This document shows, in pieces, positions 46,744-59,268 of a stretch of DNA of 64,000 nucleotides. Origin of the DNA: Lineus longissimus (taxonomy: Eukaryota; Nemertea; Pilidiophora; Heteronemertea; Lineidae); contig NC_088313.1 in the NCBI RefSeq assembly GCF_910592395.1, positions 2,606,501-2,670,500 on the forward strand, written 5' to 3'. A program made the position numbers and the translations under genes. The notes beneath the pieces were generated by a model, which had not been told where the DNA came from, ran no database searches, and saw nothing but the letters and a program-made list of their open reading frames with translations. Position 1 is the first letter of the stretch. Each line of letters begins with the position of its first letter.

Positions 46744-49351
46744 TTACTTGGCCTTGCCCTGGTTTGCAACGCGTTCCATTGCTGCTTTGACATCAGCCTC
46801 ACTTGCCAGGTAATAGTGTTTCACGGGTTGAAGATTTTCATCGAGTTCATAAACGAGGGGAATACCTGAAAAATGGAACAAACTTACAGTGAGATTTTGG
46901 TTGAATTTGTGCACTTGGAATATCAGAGTAACCTCTATATTAAGGACACCCTCGGGACTGACAAGTGCTGTCCTTAATAGAGAGGTGTCCTGATAAGAGA
47001 GGTCAAATTGAATGGAAACAACCAATTTGGGACCAAAACTAGTGTCCTTAATAGAGATGTTGTCCTTAATAGAGAGGTGTCCGCTGTACTATAATCAAGA
47101 AACACTTTGCAGGTGTTTTTAATTTGCCATCTTTGCGGTTGGACTTGATTTTTTATGTTAAGTGTACAACTTTTCGAAGCAGAGTTCGATTGTATTCAGC
47201 CTTCTATACCTACCGGTTGGAATATTCATGCCAGGAATATCAGCGTCTGAGATTTTGTCGAGGTACTTCACTAAACCGCGGAGACTGTTACCATGCGCGG
47301 AGATCAGGACTCGTTCGCCCCTCTGCAATGAAACAAGACCATAACCTATTTGTATCAGACTGAATAAGCGACTTGGAACATTCTTCCTGGATCACTTTCA
47401 TTTTGAGAATTTATCATTAGTCCTTTAAAATGTCTACAACAAACTCTACACATGATGCCATCTGATACTACAAGTAAGTTTCTTTACAAAAATCTAAACT
47501 CAAACATATGTTCTTATTTTTACTTATAGCAGCTCAGATCTCACAAGGGTGGTTACCGATCTCAGATTTTTACCCGAAGACTGAGGTACACCTACCTTGA
47601 TTGCAGGAACGATCTGATCAAACCAGTAAGGAAGAACCCTCTCGACGGTATCCTTCAGACATTCAGTGACAGGTACAAGCTTCTGGTCCATATCCTGTCA
47701 AAAAGAGATATTAGTAAAGTATAATGTGCCAACTTCATAACAATGCAATCTGTCATCTTGAAATAGCGATGTGGGACTATCAAATACCTACCGCATATCT
47801 TCGGTCATGGCCAGGCCATCGTTCGTCATCAACTGTCAGCGTTGGTGGGGGTGTGTCATAGGAACGTCGCCAGATCTACAAACAAATGTTCAAAAGAAAA
47901 TTAATTTCTCGATCCTCAACAATTGCTTTTAAATGATACATGTGATGTCAAGATTATTGTTTGAAAGACTGGGATTTTTAAGTAGAACACACCAATGGTC
48001 ACTCTCCATGGTTTGGACTGCTTACAGATAGTGTGACTATCCCCATCTATGATCTACTCTGTAGACAATACATCATCTCCTCCTCTTCCTCGATTCAAAG
48101 CAGTGGGCCTTGGGTGCACATGAATACCTCATCTTTATAAAGTGGCAGGCAAGGGCATCAACCGTAACATGCACTTTCGTCGAAGCTAGGTAGGCAAGAT
48201 AAAGTTACATGACATCGCCAATAGGGGTCTCTCCCATCTCATAGTATGTCATGCTTGTACGAGGGACATTTTTAGTGGTGAATCAAACATGACCCAGTTG
48301 TGCCCTTATATAAGTCACCCAAAGATGGCCAACTGGGCCAGCGCCCTGGCGCCTAACCAGCGGTGCTGGCGCCTAACCACAGTGCAACGCATCCAAAACA
48401 CTATGACAGACAACCACATCAGAAGATCGGACTTGACTGTCTAGAGCGAACGAGAGAAGAAGAAGAAGAAGAAGAAGAAGAAGATGGCCAATTCAACCCT
48501 CCCTCTAGTCCCACTTTAACGCACCTTTACTTTGTCCTCGCCATGTTTTGCAGCCGTTTCGGACTTGTTCAGTCCCTGAAGTCCGCCATACATTCTCTCG
48601 TTTAATCGCCAGTGTTTGTGGACAGGGATCCAATCGAGATCCATCTCGTCAAGGACCAAGTTGAGAGTTTTGATCGCCCGCTTGAGAAGACTGGTATATG
48701 CAACATCGAAGGTGTAACCCTTTTCCTTTAACATCTGAAAGAGAGAATCAGACACCGTGATATTACTGTTTTTGTATATAACACTGGCTGATGACACAGT
48801 CAATGCCATGACTGCATTTATTGGTCGGACACCACTTCTCCCCTGTCTGACGTCATGGAAGTAGTGCATCTTCCAGAAATTTGGAAGGGCACGGATTTCC
48901 GAAATTAGCAAAGGACAGGGTCATGTCAGGGGGATGAACTAGGTAAAAGCTAAAAAGGCAGGGCCCTAATTCCGACTTCTCCGTAGGCCCAGGCCTATCA
49001 GTAACGGTAAATGTACTATCAATCATGTCGGCCAGGCTCAACTAATCTGGGACATCTGAACATGCAAGTTATATAACATTATGTTACGTCCAAAGAACGT
49101 CACGGTTTGGCATTTATTGACATGACATTAGACACCTCAATCATTTTGGATGGCTACGTTTTCGAGACGTTAGCTTTTTTGAGACACCCTGATTCACCCA
49201 TTCCATGTAAAAAGTCACGTACTCTCGCCCCATTCTTTGCCTCTTCCATGCCAAGTGATGACAAATCAGCATCGTGCCACCCACAGAAACGATTCTCCTT
49301 GTTCCAAGCACTCTCCCCATGTCGCACAAGAACGATGGTGAACTTTGCCAT
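46744..49351 (-). CDS. Phosphoglycerate mutase, isoform with exon 1a
   Basis: 2,3-bisphosphoglycerate-dependent phosphoglycerate mutase. It interconverts 3- and 2-phosphoglycerate in cytosolic glycolysis. Exons 49223-49351 (1a), 48525-48734, 47792-47875, 47596-47694, 47214-47322, 46744-46865; 753 nt, 250 aa, against 254 for human PGAM1, with all junctions in phase. Exon 1a starts [14 protein letters not shown]: His 11 of RHG is the phosphorylated residue, followed by WNKENRF and GWHDADLS. Exon 2 has the acid-base segment [11 protein letters not shown] and [12 protein letters not shown]. Exon 5 has the second catalytic His in SAHGNSLRG, then [12 protein letters not shown]. It ends with GKAK, as in vertebrate enzymes. 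Exons 2-6 are shared with an alternative first exon at 50342-50479. A dispersed repeat lies in the last intron. Confidence 0.93.
46925..47092. repeat. Dispersed repeat in PGAM intron
   Basis: Contains TATATTAAGGACACCCTCGG and several inverted or direct copies of TGTCCTTAATAGAGAGGTGT. It is related to 39621-39705 and palindromic in part, so MITE-like. Confidence 0.65.
48340..48483. repeat. Retroelement-like tail with (GAA)n microsatellite
   Basis: In the second shared intron-side of PGAM (left of exon 2), a stretch containing CTGTCTAGAGCGAACGAGAG leads into nine or so GAA units at about 48455-48483. Insertion of a short retroelement with a simple-repeat tail would explain it. The microsatellite itself is certain. 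Confidence 0.5.
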
Positions 49352-50341
49352 GGTGAAATCGGTCAAATAAATTGAGAAATTTTGCAAAAACACCGGCGAT
49401 CACAAATCGAGGCGACCTTGACGAAAGGTTAAGAAGGTGCTGCCATCTGCGCGAAGATTGTGGAACTATTGTTGTGTTAAAGGGACAATGCGCATGTGAG
49501 CAACTGAGCTGGCCGAGAGCAAGACACTATACCGCTACGTGAGGTTGTAAACATTAGCAACAAGTAAAAGCGAATATTCGTCAATATAGTCATGACCTTG
49601 GCTTAGGCAAGAAACGTTTACCATTTTGTTTGATATGACATTAGTTGGCCAATTATCAAAATCTTCATAAAATCTACGCCTAATCTTGCCCAAATGTACG
49701 GCATCATCATGGCCATGGCAAGAATGAAACTCCAACTACCAATGATATTGCGTCTGCTTGCCCTACAATTCCTAATTTGATCACATCAATATTACGGATG
49801 AAGTGTCTTGCCCAAGGTTATGCATTCATGTTTCGTCATCCAAACAGCTACCCGTGATGATTACACTCTAGTTTCTCACTCCTAACGTCCAGCCAGATCT
49901 TTTCATAGTGCACATATCTAGGCCCGTAATGAGGTAATTTTAAGGCCTTCTATTGCCATTGACGCTGCTGGTCAATCAAGTATAGGCCTGAAGAAACTCT
50001 CCCGTCTTGGGCCTACCAAAATGTACACATACACTGGCTTACTACAGTGGATGTTAGGCGTGCGAACCAAGAGTATATGGCCGGGGTGTATTGTACGCAG
50101 GAATTTAAAGTGTCTTTACAAAAGGACTGGCCACATCATGAGTCAGTGAGATAGGCCTACAAGGTGTTCTGTCCGAGGATGATCCTCACGGACACGTCAG
50201 TCCTAGCGTCCACCACTGACCAACACCAAATGAGAAAATTAAGTGTTGGGTTGTAAGGTCAAGGTCAAAACCCTCTACAGAAAAGACCTAAAGCAATGTC
50301 GGCACTGGACCGGCATGCCAGTCAATGGATTGTTCACCTAC

Positions 50342-50479
50342 TCTTCCTCCGTTTGTCGCCTCCTCAACACCAAGAGGCGTCAAGTCAACATCGGTCATGC
50401 CTGTGAAGCGATTCTCCTTGTTCCAGACACTCTCTCCGTGTCGCACCATAACAACTGTGTACTTGGCTGCCGTGGACAT
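50342..50479 (-). CDS. PGAM alternative first exon 1b
   Basis: This second first exon for the PGAM gene is 138 nt (46 codons), starting [17 protein letters not shown] and ending EEATNGGR at a donor (AGA/GTAGGT) in phase 0. It joins exon 48525-48734 in the same place as exon 1a and gives a 253-aa enzyme (exons 2-6 as listed for 46744-49351). It carries the same phosphohistidine motif RHG but differs in the next loop: GMTDVDLT where exon 1a has GWHDADLS. The two first exons cannot both be in one product, because each supplies a start codon and the same segment of the fold. Separate promoters are implied. The exons share about two thirds of residues, so they arose by an old exon duplication. Confidence 0.88.
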
Positions 50480-51663
50480 CGTGCAGAATTGGAGAGTAAC
50501 TGCCCACTGGCAATCGAAATAAGAAAAAAATGGCCGTCCTTCTGGGCGATTTTACAGTATACTCCTTTATCTAACACCACGTGATTCTTTCAGTGCTTCT
50601 CATTGGCTACATATGCGTACTAACGCATTGAACTCAACTGCACCAGTTGGCAACACGTAATTTATTATTCTCCGTGGAATGACCGGGGATAATGACCCTG
50701 GATATGACCTACCGTAGTGAATAAGCCATATTCATCTCAGGACAATTATCATGCGAGGCCGACTTGCACAACACACATGTGTTGTTGTTGTTGTAGGTCA
50801 CATGCATGAGTGCGCATCAGGTTGGCGTTGACGAATGGACTGCCTCGCAGGAGTCAAGAAAACGCCGGTGTAGAAGTTTAAAATGTCCTAGGATAGAATG
50901 CCCGGGAAACAAAGGATTCTATTATGCGCTTCAATCTCTGAACTATTGGAGGTCAGGGTCTCTATGGAACCATATTGCAGAATACAAAAGGGCCGGACAC
51001 TTTTTCCACGGGGGCATTTGTTCCTGTTACACCGCTGATCACTACACTCCGGACGCAGTGGACCGGCCACGCGCCTTCTCAAAAGACTACCAGGATGACG
51101 TAAGACTGCATAGGAGTCTAGTGTTCACACGTAACCCTTGAACGAAGCGCATCATGTCCTTCCCTTACGACCCACAATACCTCGGCGATTAAAAGCGCTT
51201 TACCTATGAGAATCTATAACCAGCCTATTTTAGGTTGGTTAGAATCCTACGACCGCGGGATCATCATAGGACAGTTTAGCTGCGGTGTATATTTAGGAGG
51301 CTATATGACCTTTTACATCCAGAACTTCTGGCCAACACTCGGAACTAACGACCGAGCTTCCGTGTGCGAGGGATCAAGGAGGATACGACTCTGGTTTTTC
51401 GAGGATGGGCCGAGGCAAACAATACAAGCCCTTCGGCGGGATTAACTCGCTTGGGGTGAATGGTCCAATGTAGCTCCGGTTCTGATTATGATAACCCGAG
51501 TAATATAATTGTGGCAGCCTGCTGATGTGGTGAAGAATCACATCATATTCAAAAATCTCAATCAATGAAGTCATGGACATATCAGTTTTCTATCTTGTGT
51601 ATTTCACATACGTATCGGCATGGTCTTTGAGCCATGTATATACATGCAAGTTCAAGACGTCCT
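50480..51663. repeat. Intergenic with a diverged family 3 repeat
   Basis: Around 51044-51115 is a block containing TACACTCCGGACGCAGTGGA, as at 3696-3782 and 37434-37506. Otherwise no gene is seen. The open frames here overlap the repeat and lack splice support. Confidence 0.5.
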
Positions 51664-53020
51664 TTATGTCCTGCATTCAAATACCATCCTTCCCTTCAGG
51701 TACCAGTCGGTTCCACATTTTCCACATTCATTTTTCCTGGAACATTGAAAAGAATCATTCATTAAAAAAAGCGAAAGCAACATGCTGTACCAACATCATC
51801 GTGAAATTCTTGGTCTCATACTCCCTTTAAACGTAGCCGAAGGTGAAACAACCTTGGTGGTCAAAGATGTACCAACAGATCGATCGTGCGTCATCATTTT
51901 TCTTATAGCTGCCTCGCCAGTATTCTTCTAACGCCTCCTCAGCCACTATACTACACTAACAACTGCTGCCTAATTCCGAAAACTCTGGGTAGAAATGGAA
52001 CTACACGTAAATGTATGGTGCTGCTCCCCAATTTCGAGTCATCCCCAATTTCGCGAAAACCCGTTTTTTCCCGTTTTCTCGCGCGTCACTTCGTTTCCAG
52101 AGAAGAAATTTTCTGATTTTTGATTTTCATTTCGTTCCGCAAAGAAAGCGCCCAAAATGCGTCCTAAACAGGCAAGCAATTCTCTAATTACGTTCAAAAC
52201 ACTGGGTCAATACCTTGGATCATGCGAACACAACAATCAGTCGCGCATGCGCAATACCCCGCGAAAATGGGGGAGCCGCTTCGGATTTGTTTTGGTCTGC
52301 ATCGATCTTTCAGTGAGCGATTTCAAGATTAATTCACGCTTAAAACATCCACGCAGCACCCCAGATATTTCGTTATTGATCTCAAATTTCGTAATAAATA
52401 AGCTTTTGCGTGTATGGAATCGCTGGAAGCTAGTAAATCTGCACTTAGTGATAAGACCCGCGAAAACTGGCTCCTACATGATACTTACATACAGACGGCC
52501 CCCGGAACTTTACATCTCACAGTGAGGCATGGATTGACTTTACAAAGGGCAACTTTCTCGCCGAGGCATTGAGGCACTGTTTTGATAGCTGCAAAATAAA
52601 TCAAGTATATATCTTCATTTAAAGTGTTCAAAAGTCAAAGTCTAGGGTCAGCACATTCGTGGTTTGCCTTCTCTGAAAATTATCCACCCAACCTTCACAA
52701 CCAAAAAGCGACGTTCTGAAAGGGACCGATGTGGAATTGGGCCCGGGCTCCCCTCTTTCCTCTTAGAAGTCTCAGAACTTGATCCTTTGCTTTCCCCTCA
52801 AAGAACTTGCCGGTTGCAAGACCAGCAATGGAGGAGGAACACAAGTCCGAAGGATGCACATCAGTTTGTAGTACAACATGCAATATTGACTGTCTCGCGA
52901 CCGCAAAGAACTTGAAGAAGAAAAAGAAAAGTGTAGCGAAATGTACTTACTTTTTCGGGCGCTCACATTTGCCAACAGCGCCGCCGTAATGAGCAGAAAC
53001 AGAAACATTACAGTCTTCAT
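51664..53020 (-). CDS. Secreted cysteine-rich protein 3
   Basis: Three exons: 52951-53020, 52489-52588, 51664-51736; 243 nt, 80 aa, phases 1 and 2. Exon 1 is a signal peptide (MKTVMFLFLLITAALLANVSA) with a GTAAGT donor. Exon 2, behind a TTTATTTTGCAG acceptor, codes PQCLGEKVALCKVNPC and VRCKVPGAVC. Exon 3 codes NECGKCGTDWYLKGRMVFEC and then RT-stop. The seven-Cys module has the order C, C, NPC, C, AVC, CGKC, W...V-x(2)-C, matching proteins 1 and 2 in exon phases, in the W-x(n)-V spacing and in the closing Cys; the CC of those proteins is CGKC here. It lacks the long spacer and acidic tail. A TATA box stands at 53080-53087. It is transcribed opposite to the other two and lies beyond the PGAM gene. 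The family is not recognised by name. Confidence 0.78.
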
Positions 53021-53079
53021 GTCTGGATGCTTTTCACACGCTTATAAATCTAAAAGTGAACTTTGCAAATAGAAATACT

Positions 53080-53087
53080 TATTTATA
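53080..53087 (-). promoter_or_regulatory. TATA box of secreted protein 3
   Basis: TATAAATA on the minus strand, 60 bp before ATG 53020, the same distance as for the orphan signal exon at 38458. Confidence 0.55.
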
Positions 53088-55642
53088 CGGTATTAATTAT
53101 TGATTTATTAATTAACCGGTGGTCGGGGAATACATTATCAAAATAGCGTCTAGTCTGGCACCTGTTTCCTTTCAAATTAATTTACAATTTGCAGCAACAT
53201 AAAAATTCGACATGGTGAAATTATAATTTGATTATACTGTTAATTGGTTTTTGCATGAGCTTAATATAGCACATTTGAAAAGGATGAATATAACAGCCAA
53301 AATGGAGTGATGAAGAACAGCTAAAAGCGAGTAGCAGTCGGTAGGCCCAAAGCAGTTGGTGCAAAATCTTGTCTCGTTTATCGAGCAAAAATGCGTCTCA
53401 ATCCTGGAGGCATCCTGATAATCAGTTTTTCACTCCTTCTTCATTACAATAAAAGTTTGAAATATCGAGAGGCGGGGTTTATTGCAAACCACTGGTACCA
53501 GGAGGCCCATGAGGTGGCACCACAATATGTTGATTTAAAGGGGGACAATAGGCAGGAGCTAGGGGAATTTTATGGACTAGTATGCAAAAGTAAGCCATAG
53601 GTGTGTTTAATCAAGTGATGATTTTGTTCCTAATAAGTACTTTGAGATATATAGGAATGACCCCTATCGGCGATGTGGTGTAACTGTACTCTGGCGGTGT
53701 ATCTGGCTCCAGCCTACATGTATATACTGATCCCTGTAATGAAGCGTGGATCTTCTTTTTTCGACCTACTTCAAATAATCCCCGTTCCATGCATGATTCA
53801 CGATCCTAAGCGAACATTAACCACTGATTTCCTAAGAATGTGATTCACAAGTCGAAAAGTTGCCAAACTTCGAAATCGTGTTACCTTGTACCTTGCTTCC
53901 TTTAACGACTGTACCGTATGTGGTTTTAATTCTGACTGCACGCCAGTGACAATTTCAAAGGAGATAAGGAATTCCTCGTCATATCTGTGGCGGGATGTGT
54001 ATTTTAGATGTCAGGAAAAGATAGTAAAAGTACTGTTCAAACAATGTTTTAATGAAGTTTTTCCGGAACCAATAATGTGAGAGCATTCCCTGCTGCTGAC
54101 AGCTTATCCAATATTTTCTGTTTTTTGAATGTCCAGGGTGATCGTCGACTACGGAATGTCGTTATTGGTGTTTTAATATTCTTCTTGATACTGGACACTA
54201 TAACGTCAGAAGCAACAGCACTTTTTTTATTTCATTCCTATACGAAAGAATAATCTGTGACATACTTTTGATAAGACACATCTGGTTTTAAGTACACTCA
54301 TGACTGTTGGTAGAATAAGGTATTTTACTCTGTGGAAGATCATTTAATGGAAGAATCATGGCGACAGACTGCGCAGTTATTTCGTCTTGGTGACGCCATG
54401 TAGTGAGGTTGCCCGCGGATCGGGCCAAGAATCGGCTCAGCCTACTTACACTTTACACACACATACTTCAAAAAGTTGTTCTGACATGTCCGAGACGAAT
54501 CGACTCAAGGCAACTGGAGTATACATGATCTAGCCTCTCTGTAGACAACTGCTGCATGTCATGTAATAGAAGCACACTGCAGCTGGGAATTGCTCAGTGT
54601 AATTCAAGCACCCTTTCACCCATAATGTAACATAATTCTCCTTATTGTAGGTACCAAACCTTCAAGCAATGCTAGCTGATCATAACTTTAACCCTCTTGT
54701 CCTTCACCTTCATACTGCCAAGGTCAGAACAGGTGGAAACACCACCATCCTCAGAAAATTTATGAACGCGCAAGCTGTTGGCAATACATGTATGTTACCT
54801 ATCATTGGAACACGATCGGGTAATGATGCTATTACGTCTGTCTGATGACTAGGTTTTGATAATAAAGGTGGGCATCAGTGAGCGAGGATAGATTAAGTTA
54901 ACGAAAGGTATCCCGATGGATGTCGACTCTGTACTGAGACGTTATCAATTGCATACATGAACCACAAATATGAAATGCAACTGTTTTTTTCCCGTCCTCG
55001 ACTTACATTCACACCTGTGAAATTAGAAATACCGGTATGTCTGAGCATTGGTTTACCTTCCAATGTTATTAATCCTCAGTGCTCTCTTCTCCTTTTAGTC
55101 TGTTTCGAGCACATATCACCAATGTCCCCACTATCAGCCTCAACCTTCTTCGGCAGGTAGTCTGCCTGTGGATATTCCTCAGGGCAGGTCACGATGTACG
55201 TTCAAAGCAGGTTGAAATGATGAACAATACAACAATTGATAAAATGATAGAACATTATTTTATTTGAACTAAAACAGCAAACAAGAGAATACTGACCTAA
55301 ACTTGCATCAAAAGTGCTTTCCCTCATGCCCCTTTGGCCAATTCTCGACCAACATGTTCATTATAGGTGACTTCCGAAGGAATTTAATAAACCATTTTAG
55401 CATTCGACCAAAGAAGAGAACGAAAAAAGATCTTTCTTACGGCATACACAACTGCTTTAATTGCTTTTTGTTGGTGCAGCAATCTCTCAGCCTTGCTATG
55501 CTTCTCTATCACGATATGAAACAGGATATGTTCACCTATGATGGATAGTACCCCGCAAGCTGTTTTCAAGTTTTTCTTCTTTTAAAGAATGGTAGAATAC
55601 ATGCAACAAGGTTAGGCCTCTTCAGCGATCGAGCGGCAGCTT
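53088..55642. other. Intergenic with family 4 repeat copy
   Basis: A copy of family 4 lies at 53411-53496 (ATCAGTTTTTCACTCCTTC... AAACCACTGG). No gene is supported elsewhere in the stretch. Confidence 0.45.
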
Positions 55643-55747
55643 CTATAGTACACCTTTCTCGAGAGCTTTCTTTACAGCACTCGTAGGATATGTTTTGTAG
55701 GGGTTTTCATGGACTCTTTTTCGGTTTTCTCTCAAATCTATGATCGG
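55643..55747 (-). CDS. Possible terminal exon, unknown protein
   Basis: After a good minus-strand acceptor (GCTCGATTACAG) a frame codes 34 residues of polar, basic character, including RENRKRVHENPYKTYPTSAV and ending LEKGVL-stop. AATAAA on the minus strand near 55255 could end the transcript. I recognise no family and cannot find its preceding exons, so it may be chance. Confidence 0.25.
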   Translation of the reverse strand, partial: PIIDLRENRKRVHENPYKTYPTSAVKKALEKGVL

Positions 55748-58700
55748 CCTGTAATCGAGCAAGAAAGACCATGAGGATGTTCTCAGGAAAACAGGAATAT
55801 ATAAGGCGAGCTTATAATATATTTTTGGAGTTGGTCTTCTCAATGATTTACCTTTTTCCAACATAAATTGTGTCATTCGACGCAAGAATAGTTGCGGGGC
55901 CTTAAAACATATCGTTTTTGTTTGCTCATCATGCAATGACTGTAGATTCGTTGCAAAATAATGATTTAGGTGGTAAGCCTACCTCAGAATATTGGCAAAT
56001 TGCGTCGATGAAAATACTTAGATAAAAAAAGGACAAGTGACAGTGCCTTACATCCAATCTGTAATCGAAAATACATTAGATACATGTAATATCAAGAATA
56101 AACCTTCGAATAGACGATGATGAGGAGAAAGTAGGTGAGAAGATTGCTTTCTTAAGCAAAGGCAAGTGGGGAAAACGTAACGCTTAAGTGCTTGGAAGAA
56201 TAATCCACCTGCGCCCCCTACCACGTGTACCTATACGTATAATATGAAGATACATACACCAACCATTGTTAATTTCACCAAGGGATTGCAGATTCACCTA
56301 TGTTATTGGTGTAGGTTTTTGTACATATATGTACTGCCAATCGCGCAAAGTTAAGTTGGTATGAACTCTATACAATACCTAAACAAGGAATGATAGTAGA
56401 GCGCGGCAGTGTTATTTTAGGTACGTTATTCTTGGCGGAGGCTAGGGGATACGGCAAGAGGGCATACCTAGTGTCAGTTCACATCTGAGCTCACTCGGAT
56501 TTGGAGGCTTCTTCTGTGCTGTACGCTTGGAGGCTTGACACAACATTCAACCGTTAGTATGCTTTTATTTGATTTCGTTTTTATCTTTTCGTTCTGATTT
56601 CGATTTCAGTTTGTTTTGCGTAGATTTTATTGCTTACGCATTGATTTCTGATGATGTCATGTGTTTAACACAGATGTAAACCTGGAACATTTCACGGATT
56701 AAACCGGCTTTGGAAGCAGGGTGCGTGACTAACTTGAATCATCTGGTTTATATAGAGGCATATCTTACATAGAGGCCCGTCTTTAACTATCTGGTTTATA
56801 TAGAGGCCTAACTGAAATCATTGTATATAAATATCAAAAGACATCGTTAAGGATAACTTAACTCAGGTGAAAACATGGTAAATGTGGCTTTAAACATGTT
56901 AGATCTCGGATTGGAGTACAACCACGTGTCAGCACCATGATGGGCCCCCTGCAGGAGTGGGTGATGATAGGTCAAACGTGAACTAGCAATGTTAAAGGTG
57001 AACCGGGCCCCTCGATCATGGTTACCGTCACCGCCCTCCTAATTTCTAGCCTGCACCGAGACTGTTTCTTTACAAAATTGAAAGAGTTCATTCTTGTTCT
57101 TATGGAAATAATATTCTCAATGATTTTTGAGTTCGTGTCATTGTTATAGCAATAACGATGTTATCAGACATTCTGTCTTTGGTCGAATATGGCTGTAATC
57201 ACTTTTGTTACGATTGTACCCCCATACTGAGATCAGGTTTTTGATACTCCTACCTCGTAGGCCCTGTACAAAATTTAAATATCGAGAGATATATTGAAAA
57301 CCACTGGCCGGTTATGTAATGATGTTGTATACCCCGATAGAATTTCTCACAGGGTAACTTTCGATAAAGCACTGACCAACCTCACACTTTTTATTCCTTC
57401 AAAAAGAAAATTTCTTTCAAAACTCTGTTTGAGAAGATGGCGATTTGAAAACATAATTTGATTTGATTATATGTATTTAAATTAATTCTAATAAGTTTGA
57501 CTCAAAAGTGTCTGTGCCATCAATACATTGAACCCAGTCTTTCTAAATCAGACTATCCTGTATGTAAAGCATTATGACAAATAGACGTGTACATTGCGTA
57601 GTCTCTAGACGCAGGTATTGGTCACACGTGAAGATACAAGAACAAAGAGGTTAAGCGTTGTAGAAGAGGTTCAAGGTGCCTTGATGCCTGATCATTATTC
57701 ATCCATCAATCACCTTGAAGGTAGTTCAATACGCCAGAGCCTGGGTGGGAGCACCGTCTGCTTCAATCAATCGCCGCCATCTTGAATTCAATTTGAGGCT
57801 ATGCATGGTCCAGCAGCAATCCACTCGATTATTGTAATAAAAACCCTGTACATTGTGTGTACATTCAGTGTATACATATAGTTTTAGGCTGAAAATTGCA
57901 ATTTAAAGTTATCAATCAGCCTGAAATTTAGATATGTATTCCTCAGACATCCAACACTAAGCTATTAAAGTTTTTAAAATACGACATACTTCGGAGTTGA
58001 GATATGGACATTTCACCATGTCATGTCAAGGAATTTTGGCCTCGCATGACAGAAATTTACACCATTCTAAACTGGACACTGAGACCACGAATATCCAAAA
58101 ATCTATAAATATTTGCCTTATATTTGCCTGTATCATATTCCTCTCCAGATCTCTTAAAATGCAAATAGCACACCACTTGGTCAAACTTGGCCCGACAGGC
58201 GGCCTTCAAACAGGACACGCACGTTTTTTTTAGGAACTACGGTTCGGTCCCATAGCTGTCTCGCGGAATACCTGTGCAAGTGATAGGATATACCTGGACG
58301 CTAGACGGCGTTAATAGTTCCGAAGGCCTTATCGTTCGTGAATAGGTACTCTGTAAATGGCCAGGATTATGTTACATACAAATGTTACCTATGAAAGTGC
58401 TATGCGAGTATACATTGGATGGATGCACACATAGGTCATGTACCTATCTATATGCCTACCTGTGTAGGCTATGCATACTCTCGCCACCTGATACCCTGAA
58501 ATGCATGGAACTAAGATGGTGGAGAAATTTAACTTTAATACCATCTGTATTTGCACCTACCAGCGAACCTGTTGAAGAGGCTGTGCATGTACAGATGCTC
58601 TATAGGCGCTATGTATATGATAGACGTGGGTTGGTTCAATATCTGGCACTGGCACGCTGGCACGCTGGCAATGGCACTGGCACTAGCTCTAACATGTTTT

Positions 58701-59261
58701 TTTACTAGAAAATGCAAATACAGTGTTTCAGGGACTCAAATAAATGTCTCAAAAGTAAGTCTGATGGACAGCATGAAGCTGAATCAAGCGAAAGTTTAAA
58801 AATCAAAACATAAAACTAATACATGATACAGCCTCACCTGAGCCAGTGGGCTGCAGCCTACACTTATGTTACACTAAGTCATATTCTATCATGCCAATTA
58901 CATTGCCCACATATACGATACAGTATGCAGTAAGTAGGTCAAGGCATAGGCCAGGCTACAAGCCTACAAACAGTCTGAATTCATATGAATTTCAGAGAAC
59001 TGCAGACATTTTGGGATGCAACCTTGTGCCAGTGCCAGTGCCAGGTATTGAACCAACCCGATAGATGTCTAGGTGTCGTTGTATTGCAAGTGTAAGGTCG
59101 GTTCGATAGACAATTTTACACAATATGAATTAAACAAACACAATGTTTTGAAGTACAATCATGGTAGATAGAATCAGGTGACGTCCTTTTTGCATTATGT
59201 GTCCTTTCTTGAATATCATATTTAAATGAGGCTGATCAAATATTCTTTCCTATAATTTCAG
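55748..59261. other. Intergenic; family 4 repeat and a YY1-like site
   Basis: A family 4 repeat copy lies at 57236-57312. CGCCGCCATCTTG at about 57771 matches the core of YY1 elements found at many start sites, but I see no exon tied to it. Short GGCACT/GGCACG tandem repeats occur at 58646-58683. Confidence 0.4.
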
Positions 59262-59268
59262 ATAAAAA

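Noticed and set aside
48455-48483. (GAA)n run as coding poly-Glu
   Set aside because: It is a microsatellite in a PGAM intron, not in any supported frame.
52807-52989. Plus-strand Cys/Lys-rich open frame opposite secreted gene 3
   Set aside because: It overlaps the minus-strand signal exon and a pyrimidine-rich intron segment read backwards, which produces the Lys run. The minus-strand exon model has matching phases and splice sites.
53391-53600. Small ORF with a hydrophobic start (MRLNPGGILIISFSLLLH)
   Set aside because: It overlaps a family 4 repeat copy, the other copies do not keep the frame, and the frame runs out of the repeat without splice support.
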